From Thermodesulfobacteriota bacterium (GTDB taxonomy: Bacteria > Desulfobacterota > DSM-4660 > Desulfatiglandales > Desulfatiglandaceae): DNA of 42,660 bases. The notes under the pieces are model-generated. The model saw nothing but the letters and a program-made list of their open reading frames with translations, was not told the DNA's origin and searched no databases. The translations under genes were made by a program, and so were the position numbers. Shown here piece after piece: positions 25,855-33,886 of the stretch; positions within the stretch are counted from its first letter, which is position 1; every line of letters starts with the position of its first letter. Location: assembly GCA_028278625.1 (NCBI GenBank), contig JANQDY010000188.1, forward strand, positions 1 to 42,660, read 5' to 3'.

Positions 25855-27510
25855 ATGGGTAGCGATACAAACGAGATTCGCAGGGCCAAAGAACGGTGGA
25901 TGGATGATGCCATCAGGAAGCCGGTGCAACAACGGGGCACGGAGTGGCGGGAAGATCCCTTTGAACTGCTGTACACGCCGGACAGCATCGCAGACGTTGA
26001 CTATCTTTCGGACATCGGTTTTCCCGGGGAATATCCCTATGTGCGGGGCATCCATCCCACAATGTACCTGGGTCGCCAATGGACCCAAAGACAGTATGCC
26101 GGATTCGGAACGGCGGAGGAAACCAACAAGCGGTACCGGTACCTTCTCAGCCAGGGGCAGACGGGCCTTTCAGTGGCCTTCGACCTTCCCACCCAGGTCG
26201 GTTACGATTCAGACCATTCCATGAGCGAAGGGGAAGTGGGAAAAGTCGGCGTGGCCGTGGATTCCCTTAGGGACATGGAAGTATTGTTCGAGGGTTTGGA
26301 CCTGGGTCAAATATCCACCTCCATGACCATCAATGCCCCGGCCTCGGTGTTACTGGCCATGTACATTGCCGTTGCCGAAAAACAGGGTGTCTCCTCTCAG
26401 AAGCTTCGCGGCACCATTCAAAACGACATCCTGAAAGAATACACGGCCCGGGGAACCTATATCTATCCACCAAGGCCGTCATTGCGGCTCATCACCGACA
26501 TTTTTGAATTCTGCAGCCGCCACGTGCCCTTGTGGAATACCATCAACATCGGCGGATACCATTTGCGGGAAGCAGGCTGCACCGCGGTTCAGGAAATTGC
26601 CTTCAGCTTTTCAAACGCCGTTGCCTACATAGAAGCGGGTCTCAAAGCCGGTCTTGACATTGATGCCTTTGCCCCCCGGATCAGTTGGATATTCAACACC
26701 CATAACAAGATATTTGAAGAAGTCGCCAAGTACCGAGCCGCCCGAAAGGTCTGGGCCAATCTTCTTCGAAACAGGTTCAATGCCAAAAACCCCAAATCAT
26801 GGATGCTCAGGTTTCATACTCAGACATCCGGGGTGAGCCTGATGGCCCAACAGCCGGAAAACAACCTCATCCGCGTGGCATACCAGGCCCTGGCGGCCGT
26901 GCTGGGAGGAGCACAGTCCCTGGCCGCCTGTTCCTACGATGAAGCCCTGGCGATTCCCACGGAAAAATCGGTCATGCTGAGCCTTCGGACCCAGCAGATA
27001 CTGGCCCACGAAGCGGGCGTCACCGACACGGTGGACCCCTTGGGGGGATCCTATTACGTGGAGCGCCTCACACAGAGCATGGAACGGGAAATCATTGCCA
27101 TCATGGAAAAAATAGAAGCGATGGGGGGGGCCATTTCAGCCATTGAAAACGGCTACATACAGAGAGAAATTGAAACCCGGGCCTATGAAATTCAAAAGGA
27201 CATTGAACAGAACCAAAGGGTCATCGTGGGTGTCAACCGATACACGGTTGCCGAGAAAGTGGCAGCCACACTCTTCAAAGCCGACCCGGACGTGGCACGA
27301 AGACAGGTGCAACGTCTGAGATCCCTCAAGGAAAGAAGAGACGGCCCAAAGGTCGATGGTGCGTTAAAGGCCGTGGAAAAAGCGGCCAGGGGGGATGAAA
27401 ACCTCATGCCCCATATCATGGAAGCCGTGAAGTGTTACGCCACTCTGGGCGAAATCTGCGACGCACTCCGGCAGGTTTTTGGAGAATATCATGCCGCCGG
27501 AACCCTCTGA
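25855..27510 (+). CDS. Methylmalonyl-CoA mutase large subunit (variant pocket)
   Basis: This 551-residue TIM-barrel subunit carries out radical carbon-skeleton rearrangement together with the B12 subunit. Residues equivalent to the methylmalonyl-CoA determinants are kept: Y81 (RQYAGFGTAE), Q189 (GTIQND), R199 (TARGTYIYPP) and H236 (GYHLREAG); isobutyryl-CoA mutases have Phe and Gln in place of the Tyr and Arg. A dicarboxylic substrate is therefore likely. The usual QSLHTNS sequence near the adenosyl group reads QSLAACS (354-360), while the following glutamate (E363) is kept. This suggests an altered pocket, perhaps for an alkyl-substituted succinyl- or methylmalonyl-CoA. No MeaB-type chaperone is nearby. 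Confidence 0.92.
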   Translation: MGSDTNEIRRAKERWMDDAIRKPVQQRGTEWREDPFELLYTPDSIADVDYLSDIGFPGEYPYVRGIHPTMYLGRQWTQRQYAGFGTAEETNKRYRYLLSQGQTGLSVAFDLPTQVGYDSDHSMSEGEVGKVGVAVDSLRDMEVLFEGLDLGQISTSMTINAPASVLLAMYIAVAEKQGVSSQKLRGTIQNDILKEYTARGTYIYPPRPSLRLITDIFEFCSRHVPLWNTINIGGYHLREAGCTAVQEIAFSFSNAVAYIEAGLKAGLDIDAFAPRISWIFNTHNKIFEEVAKYRAARKVWANLLRNRFNAKNPKSWMLRFHTQTSGVSLMAQQPENNLIRVAYQALAAVLGGAQSLAACSYDEALAIPTEKSVMLSLRTQQILAHEAGVTDTVDPLGGSYYVERLTQSMEREIIAIMEKIEAMGGAISAIENGYIQREIETRAYEIQKDIEQNQRVIVGVNRYTVAEKVAATLFKADPDVARRQVQRLRSLKERRDGPKVDGALKAVEKAARGDENLMPHIMEAVKCYATLGEICDALRQVFGEYHAAGTL

Positions 27511-27561
27511 GGGGGGTTTTGACGGTCCATCATACGGAACCCAAGTGAAAGGAGAGAGGAA

Positions 27562-29001
27562 ATGGTCGGAATCACATCCTTCGGCGCCTACATACCCATC
27601 TATCGGTTAAGCCGCGACCTCGTCGCAAAGGCTTGGGGAAGAGGCTCGCTCAAGGGAGAAAGAAGTGTTGCCAACAATGATGAAGATACATTGACGATGG
27701 CGGTGGCAGCGGCTACCGATTGTCTCGGGGATATGGAAAGAGACCGGGTGGACGGGCTCTTTTTGGCGACCACCAACGCCCCCTACCGGGAGAAGCTTTC
27801 CGCCGGATTGGCGGCCACGGTGCTGGACCTGAATGAAACAGTTATCACCGCTGATTTTGCCAACTCCCTGCGGGCGGGCACATCCGCTCTCAGGGCCGCG
27901 GTTGACGGTGTAAAGGCAGGTTCCGGGACCCAATACCTGGTGGCCGCATCCGACTGCCGCCTGGCGTCCCCCCGTTCCGATCAGGAACAGCTCTTTGGGG
28001 ATGCCGGCGCAGCATTAATGATCGGAAAGGAAGAAGTGGTTGCCAGCATTGAAGCATCCGTCACCATCAACAAGGAGATCGTGGATGTGTGGCGGAATGA
28101 AGAGGATCGGTTCATCAGAATGGGGGAAGGCCGATTTGTGGTAACCGAAGGTTATATGGCGGCCATGAAGGAAGTCATTTCAAACATTCTTGCCAAGTCC
28201 TCCATGAAACCCGCTGATTGTACCAAGCTGGTAATCCCTTCACCGGATCTCAGATCTGCCGCTGCATTGGCCGGAAAACTGGGATTCGACCCTGACAGAC
28301 AGCTGCAAGGAAACCTGCTCGACGCAGTGGGACACACCGGCGTTGCCCATCCCATCCTGCTTCTGGTATCGGCGCTTGAAACCGCCGAACCGGGGGATAC
28401 CATCCTCATGGCCGCCTATGGGGACGGCGGGGACGCATTTTTGTTACGGGTCACCGAAGCAATCAAAGCCCTCAAACCGCGCCGTGGGGTCAAAGGCCAT
28501 CTCGAAAGCAAGATGGCATTGCCTTCCTATGAAAAGATGTTGAGCTTTCGAGGAATTCTTGAACCCGCGGCAGGTGAGCCCTTTCGCCTGTTCCCATCCA
28601 ATTCCGCTTACTGGCGGGACCAGAAAAGCATTCTGAGGTGTTACGGCAGCAAATGCAACGAATGCGGGAGAACCGAGTTTCCCATCCAGAGAATCTGCTC
28701 CCAGTGCCGCGCCAAGGATGATTACCAGGTTGTCCGCTACTCAAACAAAGAGGGAAAGGTCTTCTCCTTCACCCGGGATCAGCTGGCTGGGAGGAGTGAT
28801 GACCCGGTAGTGGTCCAGACCGTTTTTGAAACGGAAGACGGTACCAGGTTCTATTTGATGATGACCGACTGTAATCCCAAGAAGGTGGCAGTGGGGCTGC
28901 CCGTGGAGTTCACCTTCAGAAGAATTTATGAGGGCGCGAATTTTCACAACTATTTCTGGAAGTGCCGTCCCCTGAGAAACGGAGGAGCCAATCATGGGTA
29001 G
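27562..29001 (+). CDS. HMG-CoA-synthase-like / DUF35 (Zn-ribbon, OB-fold) fusion
   Basis: This 479-residue fusion has a thiolase-fold domain like HMG-CoA synthase/KAS III (residues 1-300: GITSFGAYIPIYRLSR; EKLSAGL with a glutamate near 77; VGHTGVAHP with H258) and a DUF35 domain (350-479) with cysteines C360, C365, C368, C379 and C382 forming the zinc ribbon, then an OB-fold. The segment that should hold the catalytic cysteine reads FANSLRAGTSALRAA (99-113), with no cysteine. In archaea HMG-CoA synthase and thiolase are bridged by a DUF35 protein, and BbsAB of anaerobic toluene degradation pairs the same folds. Here the thiolase starts eight bases before this gene ends, so a complex is likely. 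Confidence 0.85.
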   Translation: MVGITSFGAYIPIYRLSRDLVAKAWGRGSLKGERSVANNDEDTLTMAVAAATDCLGDMERDRVDGLFLATTNAPYREKLSAGLAATVLDLNETVITADFANSLRAGTSALRAAVDGVKAGSGTQYLVAASDCRLASPRSDQEQLFGDAGAALMIGKEEVVASIEASVTINKEIVDVWRNEEDRFIRMGEGRFVVTEGYMAAMKEVISNILAKSSMKPADCTKLVIPSPDLRSAAALAGKLGFDPDRQLQGNLLDAVGHTGVAHPILLLVSALETAEPGDTILMAAYGDGGDAFLLRVTEAIKALKPRRGVKGHLESKMALPSYEKMLSFRGILEPAAGEPFRLFPSNSAYWRDQKSILRCYGSKCNECGRTEFPIQRICSQCRAKDDYQVVRYSNKEGKVFSFTRDQLAGRSDDPVVVQTVFETEDGTRFYLMMTDCNPKKVAVGLPVEFTFRRIYEGANFHNYFWKCRPLRNGGANHG

Positions 29002-30181
29002 CATTAAAGACAGCGTTGCCATTATCGGCATGGGATGTTCCAAATTCGGTGAAAGATGGGGAATGGGGGCCGGTGATCTGGCCATTGAATCCGCCTATGA
29101 AGCCTTTGAAGACGCGGGCATCGGCCCCGAGGACATTCAGGCCTGCTGGGTGGGTCAAATGTATGCACCGGTAAACGGGCTGGGCGGGGCCACCATCGCC
29201 GACACCCTGAAACTCAAGAACATTCCCATCATACGAAACGAGAATTTCTGTACCGCCGGCCATATCGCGTTGATCGAAGCGGCCATGGCCGTGGCCGCCG
29301 GAGTTTATGATGTGGTGATGGCCATAGGGGTGGAGAAACTGAAAGATACGGGCTATCCCGGTTTGGGAACCGGTCGCGGCATGCATCCGGTCTATGAAGC
29401 GCGCCGCACGGCACCCGGATCATTCGGCCTCATCGCCACCAGCTATTTTCACAAATACGGCCTTACCATGGAGCAAGGCAAAGAGACCATCGGAAAAATC
29501 GCCGTGAAGAACCATCGAAACGGAAGCATGTCCCCAAAGGCCCATTTCCGGAACACCATCACCCTTGAGAAAGTCGTGAATGCACCGATCATCGCCTACC
29601 CCTTGGGGCTCTTTGACTGCTGCGGAAACAGTGACGGGTCCGCATGCGCCATTTTGACCCGGGCCCAAACGGCCAAATATTTCCGGGATGATCCCGTTTA
29701 TATGAAAGGCTTCGGAATCTCCATGGACTCGGTGCTCCCCCATACCCGGCCAGGGTTCGGCTGGACCAGTTTCGATGCGCTGAAAACCTCATCCGCCCAG
29801 GCCTACCGAATGGCGGGAATCAAGAATCCCCGTGAAGAAATCGACATGGCGGAGGTGCATGACTGCTTCAGCATCACCGAACTGGCCATTTACGAGGATT
29901 TCGGTTTCAGTCCAAGGGGGGGGGCCAAGGAGGACATTGACGCAGGCTTCTTTGAACTGGAAGGGGGGCTTCCGGTGAACACCGACGGCGGATTGAAGTG
30001 CTTCGGTCATCCGGTGGGGGCCAGCGGGCTTCGAATGACCTATGAAGTCTACAAGCAACTCCAGTACAAGGCGGACCTTCCCGAACGGCAGGTCAAAAAC
30101 GTTCATCGCGGGCTTTCACACACTTTTGGCGGCCCTCCACAGCTGAGTGCCGTGGCCATTTTTGGAAACGAAAAAGGTTAG
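28994..30181 (+). CDS. Thiolase (SCP-x-like acyl-CoA acetyltransferase)
   Basis: This 395-residue thiolase-family protein begins IIGMGCSKFGERWG, the standard start of the SCP-x-like bacterial thiolases. The nucleophilic cysteine is C86 (RNENFCTAGH), and GHPVGASG near 342 with the histidine, plus VHDCFS near 290, complete the active site. The C-terminal CxG motif of biosynthetic thiolases is replaced by HRGLSHTFGG, usual for this subgroup. The ATG overlaps the previous gene by eight bases, so translation is coupled. It would release acetyl- or propionyl-CoA by cleaving a 3-oxoacyl-CoA, or condense them, in complex with the DUF35 fusion. Confidence 0.9.
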   Translation: MGSIKDSVAIIGMGCSKFGERWGMGAGDLAIESAYEAFEDAGIGPEDIQACWVGQMYAPVNGLGGATIADTLKLKNIPIIRNENFCTAGHIALIEAAMAVAAGVYDVVMAIGVEKLKDTGYPGLGTGRGMHPVYEARRTAPGSFGLIATSYFHKYGLTMEQGKETIGKIAVKNHRNGSMSPKAHFRNTITLEKVVNAPIIAYPLGLFDCCGNSDGSACAILTRAQTAKYFRDDPVYMKGFGISMDSVLPHTRPGFGWTSFDALKTSSAQAYRMAGIKNPREEIDMAEVHDCFSITELAIYEDFGFSPRGGAKEDIDAGFFELEGGLPVNTDGGLKCFGHPVGASGLRMTYEVYKQLQYKADLPERQVKNVHRGLSHTFGGPPQLSAVAIFGNEKG

Positions 30182-30231
30182 GACTTTAATCGGTTCACCC
30201 GTTATGGGCAACCATTGGAAAGAGGAAATCA

Positions 30232-31008
30232 ATGGATTACGAAACCATCATTTTGGACATTCGCGACAGGATCGCAAGCATCACCTTTAATCTTCCGGAC
30301 CGTCTGAATGTTTTGGACCTGGTCATGCGGGAGGAGTTGAAAGATGCCTTTGTTCGGATCGGCGATGACCCCGAGGTAAAGGTAGTGGTCATGACCGGTG
30401 CCGGGAAGGCTTTCATTGCCGGCAGTGATCTCAACACCATGAAGGGGATCACGGCGCCCAAGGGAAGAGACCGCCTTAAAAACGTTCAAAAACTGATCCG
30501 TCTTATGACGGAACTGGAAAAGCCGATCATCGCCGCGGTCAACGGCTTTGCAACGGGCGCCGGATTGCATGTGGCCCTGGCATCGGACATGGTCATTGCT
30601 TCTGACAGGGCCAAATTCAGGGAGGCCTTTATCATGGTGGGACTGGTGCCGGATCTGGCCGGTTTTCACCTGCTGCCGTTGCGGGTTGGGCTCTGCAAAG
30701 CCAAAGAACTGATGATGACCGGAAAGCTTATCAATGCCGAAGAGGCGGAAGCCATGGGACTGGTCAACCGGGTGGTACCCCATGAAAACCTGGAGCAGGA
30801 AGTCTCTGATCTCGCGAAAACCCTGGCACAAGGCCCTTCCCGGGCCTATGCCATGATCAAGAGCGCTCTCAACCATTGGCCCCTCAGCCTATCCGCTTAT
30901 CTGGAGTTGGAAGCCAATATGCAAAGCATTGCCTTTGCCACCCAGGATTTTGAAGAAGGAAGAGACGCTTTTCTGGAAAAGCGAAAACCCGTCTTTACCG
31001 GGGAATGA
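30232..31008 (+). CDS. PaaG-like enoyl-CoA isomerase/hydratase-family protein
   Basis: This 258-residue crotonase-fold protein differs from a true hydratase. The two catalytic glutamate positions are occupied by histidine (GAGLHVALASD) and phenylalanine (FREAFIMVGLVPD), while an aspartate is present in GLVPDLAG, the position that is catalytic in PaaG-type isomerases. The oxyanion-hole region AFIAGSDLN is intact. It is therefore more likely a double-bond isomerase, perhaps of a ring or branched acyl-CoA, than a hydratase. The start has a GAAAGAGGAAATCA context. It lies between the thiolase and the acyl-CoA dehydrogenase. Confidence 0.85.
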   Translation: MDYETIILDIRDRIASITFNLPDRLNVLDLVMREELKDAFVRIGDDPEVKVVVMTGAGKAFIAGSDLNTMKGITAPKGRDRLKNVQKLIRLMTELEKPIIAAVNGFATGAGLHVALASDMVIASDRAKFREAFIMVGLVPDLAGFHLLPLRVGLCKAKELMMTGKLINAEEAEAMGLVNRVVPHENLEQEVSDLAKTLAQGPSRAYAMIKSALNHWPLSLSAYLELEANMQSIAFATQDFEEGRDAFLEKRKPVFTGE

Positions 31009-31022
31009 ACCATGCCGGAAAA

Positions 31023-31121
31023 ATGGCATGCATGAAAGCTCAGGGAGAACGCCACATGAAAGAGGAAGAATCAAAACATCTGCATCCTGCGACAACTTTT
31101 CAGGAGGGATCAAACCCATGA
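31023..31121 (+). CDS. Possible small coupled open reading frame before acyl-CoA dehydrogenase
   Basis: A 32-codon frame begins at the ATG at 31023, with further in-frame ATGs at 31032 and 31056. The last has AGGGAGA upstream and gives a 21-residue, acidic-to-neutral peptide (starting MKEEESKHLHPATT). Its TGA overlaps the dehydrogenase ATG (ATGA), so it could couple translation. No similarity is recognised, and the dehydrogenase has its own AGGAGGG site, so this may be chance. Confidence 0.25.
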   Translation: MACMKAQGERHMKEEESKHLHPATTFQEGSNP

Positions 31122-32260
31122 ATTACGGACTGTCAGAGGAAAACCGGATCTTCAAGGATATGATCCGGGACTTTGCCCGGAAGGAGATTGCCCCGCTGGT
31201 GGACGAGGCCGAGGAGACCAATACCTTTCCCATACAGCTCTTCAAAAAGATGGGCGCGCAGGGGTTTTTGTGTCCCAGATATCCCCTGGAGCTGGGCGGC
31301 GGCGGCGGCGATAAAATCACCGAGTGTATCATGGTGGAGGAAATCAACCGGGTCAACTCAGGCATCGGTGCCGCGTTGATGCTGCAAAGCGGACTGGCCA
31401 CCCAGCCCATTTACCGGTTCGGAAGTGATGAACAGAAGGAAAAATACCTGATTCCGGCCATCAAGGGGGACAAGATCGGTGCCTTCGGGCTGACCGAACC
31501 GAACGTGGGCTCGGATGCGGCTTCCCTGCAGACAAAGGCCCTTCGCCAGGGAGATGATTACGTCATCAACGGCACAAAAATGTTTATCACCAACGGCCCC
31601 ATTTGCGATTACGTGATCGTGGCCGCCTACACGGATACATCCAGAAGAGGCGTCGGCATCAACCTCTTTATTGTGGAAAAAGGGACCCCGGGATTTTCCG
31701 TCTCCAGAAAACTGGACAAGGTGGGCAACTGCTCCGCTGAAACCGGCGAACTGGTTTTTGAAGACTGCGTTGTTCCGGCAAAAAACATGATTGGCGAAAC
31801 AGAAGGGGGCGGCTTTGAGCAGTTGGCGGACACCCTGATCTCGGGGCGCATCACCTACGGGGCCCGCTGTACGGGGACCGCCCAGGCCGCCTATGAATTG
31901 ACGGTTCAATACGCCAAGGAAAGGGTTCAGTTCGGAAAGCCCATCATCAAGTTTCAGAATACCAAGTTCAAACTGGCGGAAATCGGCACCTTTATCGACA
32001 TCATGAGAAGCTACACCCATCGGGCCGCGGCACTCTACCAGGAAGGAAGAAAGGTTCGCAAGGAAGCGGCCATGGTCAAACTGTTCTGCGCGGAAACGCT
32101 GCAGAAAATCCTTGCCTATTCCATGCAGATCCACGGGGGGTACGGGTACATGATGGAATACCCCATCCAGAGACACTGGCGGGATGGGCGGCTCTATACG
32201 GTCACCGAAGGGACATCGGAAATCCAACGCCTCGTCATTGCAAAGGAACTGGGGCTTTAA
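31118..32260 (+). CDS. Acyl-CoA dehydrogenase
   Basis: This 380-residue FAD acyl-CoA dehydrogenase introduces the 2,3-double bond, passing electrons to ETF. The start is MNYGLSEENRIF at 31118, with AGGAGGG upstream. Landmarks are AFGLTEPNVGSDAASLQTKA and FITNGPICDYVIVAAYT (FAD and substrate region), then RVQFGKPI, and the C-terminal MQIHGGYGYMMEYPIQRHWRDGRLYTVTEGTSEIQRLVIAKEL, where the E in VTEGTSEIQ is the catalytic base. Length and motifs are those of the short- or medium-chain/branched-chain group. It follows the PaaG-like protein and begins the second half of the plus-strand arm. Confidence 0.94.
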   Translation: MNYGLSEENRIFKDMIRDFARKEIAPLVDEAEETNTFPIQLFKKMGAQGFLCPRYPLELGGGGGDKITECIMVEEINRVNSGIGAALMLQSGLATQPIYRFGSDEQKEKYLIPAIKGDKIGAFGLTEPNVGSDAASLQTKALRQGDDYVINGTKMFITNGPICDYVIVAAYTDTSRRGVGINLFIVEKGTPGFSVSRKLDKVGNCSAETGELVFEDCVVPAKNMIGETEGGGFEQLADTLISGRITYGARCTGTAQAAYELTVQYAKERVQFGKPIIKFQNTKFKLAEIGTFIDIMRSYTHRAAALYQEGRKVRKEAAMVKLFCAETLQKILAYSMQIHGGYGYMMEYPIQRHWRDGRLYTVTEGTSEIQRLVIAKELGL

Positions 32261-32313
32261 CCACCAGAGATATCTTGATCCAAACAACCCATTTAAAGAA
32301 TAAGGAATCACTC

Positions 32314-32709
32314 ATGACGGAAAAATACAAGAACTGCATCGTCACCGAACCCAAAATCATCGACCAATTCGATGCCCATGTTCCCGGGAAATACCAGATT
32401 CTCATGGATAACCAGCTGGTGCCCGGCGCCGACTTCTTTGTTGCCGGGGGCATTCACCACAAGATTCATCAGGCAGAACCCATTTCTTACAAGCACTACC
32501 ATGATCAGAGCGAAGTTTATCTCTATATCTCCAAGAAAGGGGATGCGGAAATCGAAGTGGAGCTGGAGGATGAGACATATCGCATGACAACCCCCTGCGC
32601 CGTTTATCTTCCCAAGGGGGTCAAGCATACCTATCGGTATCTTCGCATTGATGGCCCTTTAACCGTCGTGGCCATTGTTCGAAACGGGGAATATGTCCCA
32701 AAGAAGTAA
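32314..32709 (+). CDS. Single-domain cupin protein
   Basis: This 131-residue beta-barrel protein has both cupin motifs: a first one around YKHYHDQSEVYLYI (two histidines and a glutamate) and a second around PKGVKHTYRYLRIDG (one histidine), giving a possible metal site. No enzymatic class can be assigned; such small cupins act as isomerases, dioxygenases or binding proteins. An AAGGAAT ribosome site precedes the ATG at 32314. It lies between the acyl-CoA dehydrogenase and the first lipoate-ligase-like gene, with short gaps, so it is probably in the same transcript. Confidence 0.8.
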   Translation: MTEKYKNCIVTEPKIIDQFDAHVPGKYQILMDNQLVPGADFFVAGGIHHKIHQAEPISYKHYHDQSEVYLYISKKGDAEIEVELEDETYRMTTPCAVYLPKGVKHTYRYLRIDGPLTVVAIVRNGEYVPKK

Positions 32710-32746
32710 TCCGCGCCCTTAAAGGCCCACAGCATGAGGTAACACC

Positions 32747-33853
32747 ATGGACAAAATGAGATTTCTGGAGGTGGACTGGTTGAGTTATGCACAAACCGCC
32801 ATCTTCAGACCGGTTCTGATGCGGGCGGTGAGTGAAGGGGTGGTTCCGGAAACCGTCTCTTTCTGTCGATTTTCAGTGCCCAGCCTGGTGCTCACTTATT
32901 TGAATGATCCGGAAAAGGAAATCGACCTCCCGTTCTGCAAAAAAAACAACCTTCCCGTCTATCGCGTCATCGCAAGCGGGGGGCCCATTTTCGGCGACAC
33001 CGGCTATGCCTTCACGTTCCTTCATCTCAAAAGGGACAACCCCAAAGTTCCGGCCAATGCATCTGAGATGTTTGAAAAAACCCTGACCGGCGTTGCGCGG
33101 GGAATCGCGGAGCGGTTCAACATCGATTGCCGTTTCAGGCCATTGAACGACGTGGAGGTGAAATGCGATGACGGGAAATGGCGAAAAATCGGTCCCTGTT
33201 CCTGCGTCTTTGAAGAAAAGGCGGTCCAGCTGGGTTCCGGCATACAGGTGAAAGCCCCTGACGCGGACCTCATCGCATCGGCCATCACGGCACCGCCCGA
33301 GAAATTCGCGGACAAAGCAACCAAGACCATCCAAGACAGAATCACTTATCTGGAAAAGGCGGTGGGCAGATCCGTGGGTCTCATTGAAATCAGGGACGTC
33401 TACGTGGATCAGGTACGGAAAATCTTTGAGACGGAGCTGGTGCCCGGGCAGTTGTCCGAGCAGGAGTTGAAGTATTTTGAGGAGATGGAACAGGAATATA
33501 CGGATGAGACCTTTTTCATGGAACGGTCTGAAAAAAAACTCGGTCCCATGCCGCGGACGGTCATTCGAAAATCGATGCAGTTCAAGGTTCCGGGAGGACC
33601 CTTTGTCAGGATTATCGCGTTTGTAGAGGCTAACCGGTTAAAGGACCTGCTCATTACCGGCCATTTTCATGCCTCTCCCCTGCGCCCCACATCTCCCATA
33701 CATGAAATCGAAAATGCCTTGAGAGGTCAATTGATCAACAGGGATCTTTTTGAATCGGAGATTGAAAGGATTCTGGCCCGGGACGGATTTCACATCGCCG
33801 GTACCAACGCCCAATTCCTGGCCCGTAAGATATACGACTGCACCCAGTTATAA
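32747..33853 (+). CDS. Lipoate-protein-ligase-like protein 1 (degenerate binding loop)
   Basis: This 368-residue protein of the BPL/LplA/LipB superfamily is a paralogue of the protein encoded at 35132-36238: they share DPEKxxDLxFCxK, RPxNDVEV, TPPEKxxDK-type runs and a HFHxSP motif in an extra C-terminal domain of about 120 residues. In LplA the loop RRxxGGGA holds the lipoyl-AMP; here it reads RVIASGGPIFGDTG (73-86), losing the second arginine and part of the glycine run. The ligase lysine is kept (RKIG, K147). This suggests an altered substrate or loss of adenylation. No lipoyl-domain protein is in the window. Confidence 0.8.
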   Translation: MDKMRFLEVDWLSYAQTAIFRPVLMRAVSEGVVPETVSFCRFSVPSLVLTYLNDPEKEIDLPFCKKNNLPVYRVIASGGPIFGDTGYAFTFLHLKRDNPKVPANASEMFEKTLTGVARGIAERFNIDCRFRPLNDVEVKCDDGKWRKIGPCSCVFEEKAVQLGSGIQVKAPDADLIASAITAPPEKFADKATKTIQDRITYLEKAVGRSVGLIEIRDVYVDQVRKIFETELVPGQLSEQELKYFEEMEQEYTDETFFMERSEKKLGPMPRTVIRKSMQFKVPGGPFVRIIAFVEANRLKDLLITGHFHASPLRPTSPIHEIENALRGQLINRDLFESEIERILARDGFHIAGTNAQFLARKIYDCTQL

Positions 33854-33886
33854 ATATGCCGCCCCGTGCGAAAGCGAGGTACAAAG

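Noticed and set aside
31358..32311. Minus-strand frame of 317 codons across the acyl-CoA dehydrogenase
   Set aside because: Antisense shadow of a well-supported gene.
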